Assembly: GCA_017475265.1 (NCBI GenBank) | Contig: JAFVFY010000052.1 | Span: forward strand, 1 to 41,219 | Direction of reading: 5' to 3' | DNA from: Prevotella sp. | GTDB lineage: Bacteria; Bacteroidota; Bacteroidia; Bacteroidales; Bacteroidaceae | DNA length: 41,219 nt | Shown: positions 39,301 through 41,219 of the stretch, piece after piece | Position numbering within the stretch: the first letter of the stretch is position 1 | Layout of the letters: each line of letters begins with the position of its first letter | Translations under genes and position numbers: made by a program | The notes under the pieces: generated by a model | The model's database searches: none | What the model was told of the DNA's origin: nothing | The model's input: only the letters and a program-made list of their open reading frames with translations

Positions 39301-40886
39301 AACTGGCTGGTCCCCTGGGCGACATGAACCTCACGGGAATGCTCATCGCCAACGGACAGATGACTATCGACGCGCTGAATACTACCTACCAGTTAAGGAA
39401 CGACACTGTCCATTTCGTGCCCAACGACATACAGTTCCACAACGCAGTCCTCACCGACCACGACGGTAACACAGCCACCCTCAGCGGAGGCATACATCAC
39501 CAGTGGCTATCAGACTTCACCTTCGACCTCGACGTCGAGACCCGTAACGTTCTGGTCTACGACTTTCCCTCCTTCGGCGACAGCAACATCTGCGGCAATG
39601 TGCACGCCACAGGACACGCCGACCTGCACGGACGGCCAGGCGAAGTCACTATCAACATCGACGTAACGCCCCAGGCTGGTTCTACCTTCTCCTACAACGC
39701 TGCCAACCGTAATACCGTGAGTAAGCAGGAGTTTATTACGTGGGAGACTGAGCCCCAGCAGACCCTCTCCCAACCTCTCCCTATAGGGAGGAGAGCATAT
39801 ACTTCTGAGGCAGACAATAACTACTCTCCTCCTTACAGGGAGGGGCAAGGGGGAGGGTCTGCTGGCTCCTCCGACCTCATCATTAACTTCCTCATTAACG
39901 CCACCCCCGATGCCACCCTGCGTTTGCTCATGGACGCGAACACCGGCGACTATATCACACTGAACGGAGAGGGAACCATCCGCGCCTCTTACCACGACAA
40001 GGGGCCTTTCCACATGTTCGGCACCTACACCGTCAGCCGAGGCACCTACGGTATCACCATACAGAACATCATCAAGAAGAACTTCACCTTCCAGCCAGAA
40101 GGCACCATCATCTTTGGCGGCGACCCCTACGAAGCCACACTCAACCTACAGGCCGTACACACCGTCAACGGCGTGTCGCTCTCCGACCTCAATATCGGCA
40201 GCAACTTTGCAAGCAACACCGTGCGTGTGAACTGTCTGATGAATATTCAAGGTACACCCTCGCAGCCACGAGTAGACTTTGACCTCGAGATGCCGACGGT
40301 GAACAGCGAGGAGAACCAGATGATACGCTCGCTCATCGCCAGTGAGCAGGAAATGAACCAGCAGGTACTCTACCTCCTGGGCATCGGTCGTTTCTACACA
40401 CAGGGTGCCAACAATGCCGACGCCCAGCAGTACGGCCAGACCACACTCGCCATGCAGTCGTTCCTCTCAGGCACCGTCTCCACACAAATCAACGAAGTGC
40501 TCTCGCAGGTCATCAAGAGCAATGACTGGAACTTCGGAGCCAATATCTCCACAGGCGACGAAGGATGGAACAATGCCGAATACGAGGGCATAGTCAGCGG
40601 CCGGCTGCTCAACAACCGGCTGCTCATCAACGGACAGTTCGGCTATCGAGACAATGCCACCACAGCGACCCCATCCTTCATCGGCGACTTCGACCTGCAA
40701 TACCTGCTCAAACGCAACGGCAACCTCGCCGTGAAGGTTTACAACCAAACCAACGACCGATACTTCACTCGCTCATCACTCAACACCCAGGGCGTCGGTC
40801 TAGTCATGAAAAAAGACTTCGACGGTCTCGACGAGCTGCTGCGCAAGAAGAATAAGAAGAAGAAAGTAAAAAACAAAACCGAGTAA
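36318..40886 (+). CDS. TamB-like translocation and assembly module protein
   Basis: The 1522-residue envelope protein has a single N-terminal membrane helix (about 10-28) followed by a very long beta-rich repeat region (AsmA/TamB type: GHISIGLFNRLIIDDVCIPD, VTVL-like strands) and the C-terminal TamB/DUF490 domain (about 1185-1500: GTIIFGGDPYEATLNLQA, NCLMNIQGTPSQPRVDFDLE, NQMIRSLIASEQEMNQQVLY). It bridges inner and outer membranes and helps outer-membrane protein or lipid transport; the Bacteroidetes function is less studied. The start is GTG. A palindromic element (39757-39863) is inserted in frame at residues about 1147-1182, just before the DUF490 domain; a smaller CTCACCCCTCACCCCTC run occurs at 37877-37896. 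It is convergent with the rRNA operon. Confidence 0.92.
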   Translation: MRVLKRILYFTIWSLVALHIVVLLCIQLSPVQSWLGNKVASALSETLGTDASVGHISIGLFNRLIIDDVCIPDLQGDTLLRASRLSVKGSLLPLLEGRIVISSAQLFGAHVRLCQEDSTTAPNYQFVIDALSSDDDSDDKSPLDLHIGSLIVRHSSVSYDRGDAFNTPGRFNPAHLAVNDISTHISLKALNPDSLNINLKRLSLREQSGFTLENFSTHLIAGPSSAHLHDLNILLPHSTLTIDTLDATYDLSLSTPPRISEYTKRHFMNTLRYNATLYGTITPADLAPLIGGLKQGTANNLRQSIHTLPPIVLSTSLSGSTRALTVSELDVLTPNGGLTLKASGSIETVKKNRDSQFMQWHVNLEQLDASAAILATLEEIFPDIPDELSRLGNLHFTAKGQHLANGQTDGQATIVTSLGTANILVALDSHDRLSGYIDTDSLHLGQLLANDDLGSIAATVTLGGTREQMEANANIHHFHFKGYHYHDIEAGGSYQPDTRAIAAHITIDNADLKVSAAGGLSPLTPQSPIHQALLSAHVGHINPSALGLTNQWGDAAFSAIVNADITASSLADAKGNLRVHDFTMYNPADSLLCHIDHLQITSETDDKNQTVTLTSDVAVGELSGQFNLATLPRSLARYMASKLPTLPGLQHDIAELTHTGTKAVPTNDFNLHLTVSDTHWMQPLLGIPLTFDQPLHLIATVDDNDNTVNMSGRLPAFTYSGSRYRDLHLSVTTLGDSALCNATLKKLSNGGRLLSLAADVNAANNNIFSSLTWRTTVPEGGDTLRTTKGIINAVTQLYTNADGRPVADIGIQPSQVMVGDKAWHIRPSHLAYSDGHLDVDSFAISHGGQHLFIDGMASASHTDTLSVDMDGIDIAYIQDLLDFHPVDFSGLLGGKAKGTAVFGDFAAWADIVARDFRFMDGRMGTLKAQARWNAADTQIDIDAVAEGTIIQGYISPVRSDIDLKIRADGSNIEFCHSFTESFLRDISGTAHGDLELAGPLGDMNLTGMLIANGQMTIDALNTTYQLRNDTVHFVPNDIQFHNAVLTDHDGNTATLSGGIHHQWLSDFTFDLDVETRNVLVYDFPSFGDSNICGNVHATGHADLHGRPGEVTINIDVTPQAGSTFSYNAANRNTVSKQEFITWETEPQQTLSQPLPIGRRAYTSEADNNYSPPYREGQGGGSAGSSDLIINFLINATPDATLRLLMDANTGDYITLNGEGTIRASYHDKGPFHMFGTYTVSRGTYGITIQNIIKKNFTFQPEGTIIFGGDPYEATLNLQAVHTVNGVSLSDLNIGSNFASNTVRVNCLMNIQGTPSQPRVDFDLEMPTVNSEENQMIRSLIASEQEMNQQVLYLLGIGRFYTQGANNADAQQYGQTTLAMQSFLSGTVSTQINEVLSQVIKSNDWNFGANISTGDEGWNNAEYEGIVSGRLLNNRLLINGQFGYRDNATTATPSFIGDFDLQYLLKRNGNLAVKVYNQTNDRYFTRSSLNTQGVGLVMKKDFDGLDELLRKKNKKKKVKNKTE
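39757..39863 (+). repeat. 107-bp nested palindromic element inside the TamB gene
   Basis: Outer arms AGCAGACCCTC (39757-39767) and GAGGGTCTGCT (39853-39863) are perfect. Inside are the perfect palindrome CTCCCTATAGGGAG (39777-39790) and CCTCC-ttaca-GGGAGG. It encodes a low-complexity, Gly/Pro/Arg-rich stretch (SQPLPIGRR ... YREGQGGGSAG) unlike the surrounding beta-strands, and the frame stays open. Confidence 0.85.
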
Positions 40887-40950
40887 GGAGGGAAACGCTA
40901 ATTACGGGTATTCACATAAGATCCACTCAAATAATGAACATATATAAAGA

Positions 40951-40980
40951 GAGGAGAGCATTTTACTACGCTCTCCTCTC
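40951..40980. terminator. Terminator hairpin between TamB and the rRNA operon
   Basis: AGAGGAGAGC (40951-40960) pairs perfectly with GCTCTCCTCT (40971-40980) around a 10-nt loop; on the minus strand it is followed by TTTATATAT. It ends the rRNA operon coming from the right and may serve TamB on the other strand. Confidence 0.8.
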
Positions 40981-40987
40981 TTCTTAA

Positions 40988-41100
<113 letters not shown>

Positions 41101-41219
41101 TGTTGCGCTTCGCTAAATAACAATGAATAAAGAATAGTGAATAAACCTAAACCGTTATCCATCATCACCGCGTATAAGGCGACATATCAACACAAGAACT
41201 GTATGTACAGACCATAAAG

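Noticed and set aside
41101-41219. 3' end of 23S rRNA or a tRNA
   Set aside because: No conserved 23S terminal sequence or cloverleaf is visible; it reads as an rRNA-operon spacer.

Overview
The window looks like chromosome from a Prevotella-like member of the Bacteroidales. The evidence is the Bacteroidetes -7 promoter box (TAnnTTTG, often with a TTTG box 19-20 bp upstream), weak Shine-Dalgarno sequences, and Bacteroidetes families: a TonB-dependent receptor, BspA-like LRR protein, bifunctional Fkp, GSCFA, DUF3256, Arm-type tyrosine recombinase, IS66 and ISL3. Everything here is read by eye; no database search was possible.

Layout. 1-1.7 kb (minus): edge of an integrated mobile element, with the start of a tyrosine recombinase, a protein with three tandem excisionase-like HTH domains, and a zinc-ribbon/HTH protein, preceded by three direct repeats. 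2.05-3.2 kb: a BspA-like LRR fragment and a repeat-rich non-coding block (duplicated terminator, nested palindromes, 22-bp hairpin array). 3.2-10.2 kb: secreted carboxylesterase and divergent AraC regulator, an AraC regulator in operon with a patatin/outer-membrane-barrel fusion, and glycerate kinase. 10.4-17.7 kb: TonB-dependent receptor, TerB/J-domain protein, LysE exporter, ROK sugar kinase, TrmH-type rRNA methylase and PepT. 17.7-26.1 kb (minus): apparent operon fkp - nhaC-type antiporter - GSCFA - large secreted beta-helix protein. 26.3-32.5 kb (plus): dockerin-tailed secreted protein, bifunctional-nuclease protein, RsmE, DUF3256 protein and a class A penicillin-binding protein. 32.7-36.1 kb (minus): GH43-like enzyme, a frameshifted IS66 transposase, and an FtsX-permease relic fused in frame to the tail of an ISL3 transposase. 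36.3-40.9 kb: TamB. The window ends with a 5S rRNA on the minus strand, the tail of an rRNA operon coming in from the right.

The most unusual theme is the number of short repeats lying inside, or forming the ends of, real genes without breaking the frame. There are heptanucleotide arrays (AAATCTC, AACTCTC, GATTTAC and related), palindromic elements (TamB, fkp, TrmH-like), a 33-bp tandem (GSCFA), and two near-identical ~100-bp hairpin elements in the beta-helix gene. The same families occur between genes. This resembles Rickettsia palindromic elements that invade ORFs, but involves several unrelated repeat families. In addition, two unrelated intergenic arrays at 2.98 and 15.55 kb have the same 22-bp period with one palindrome per unit.
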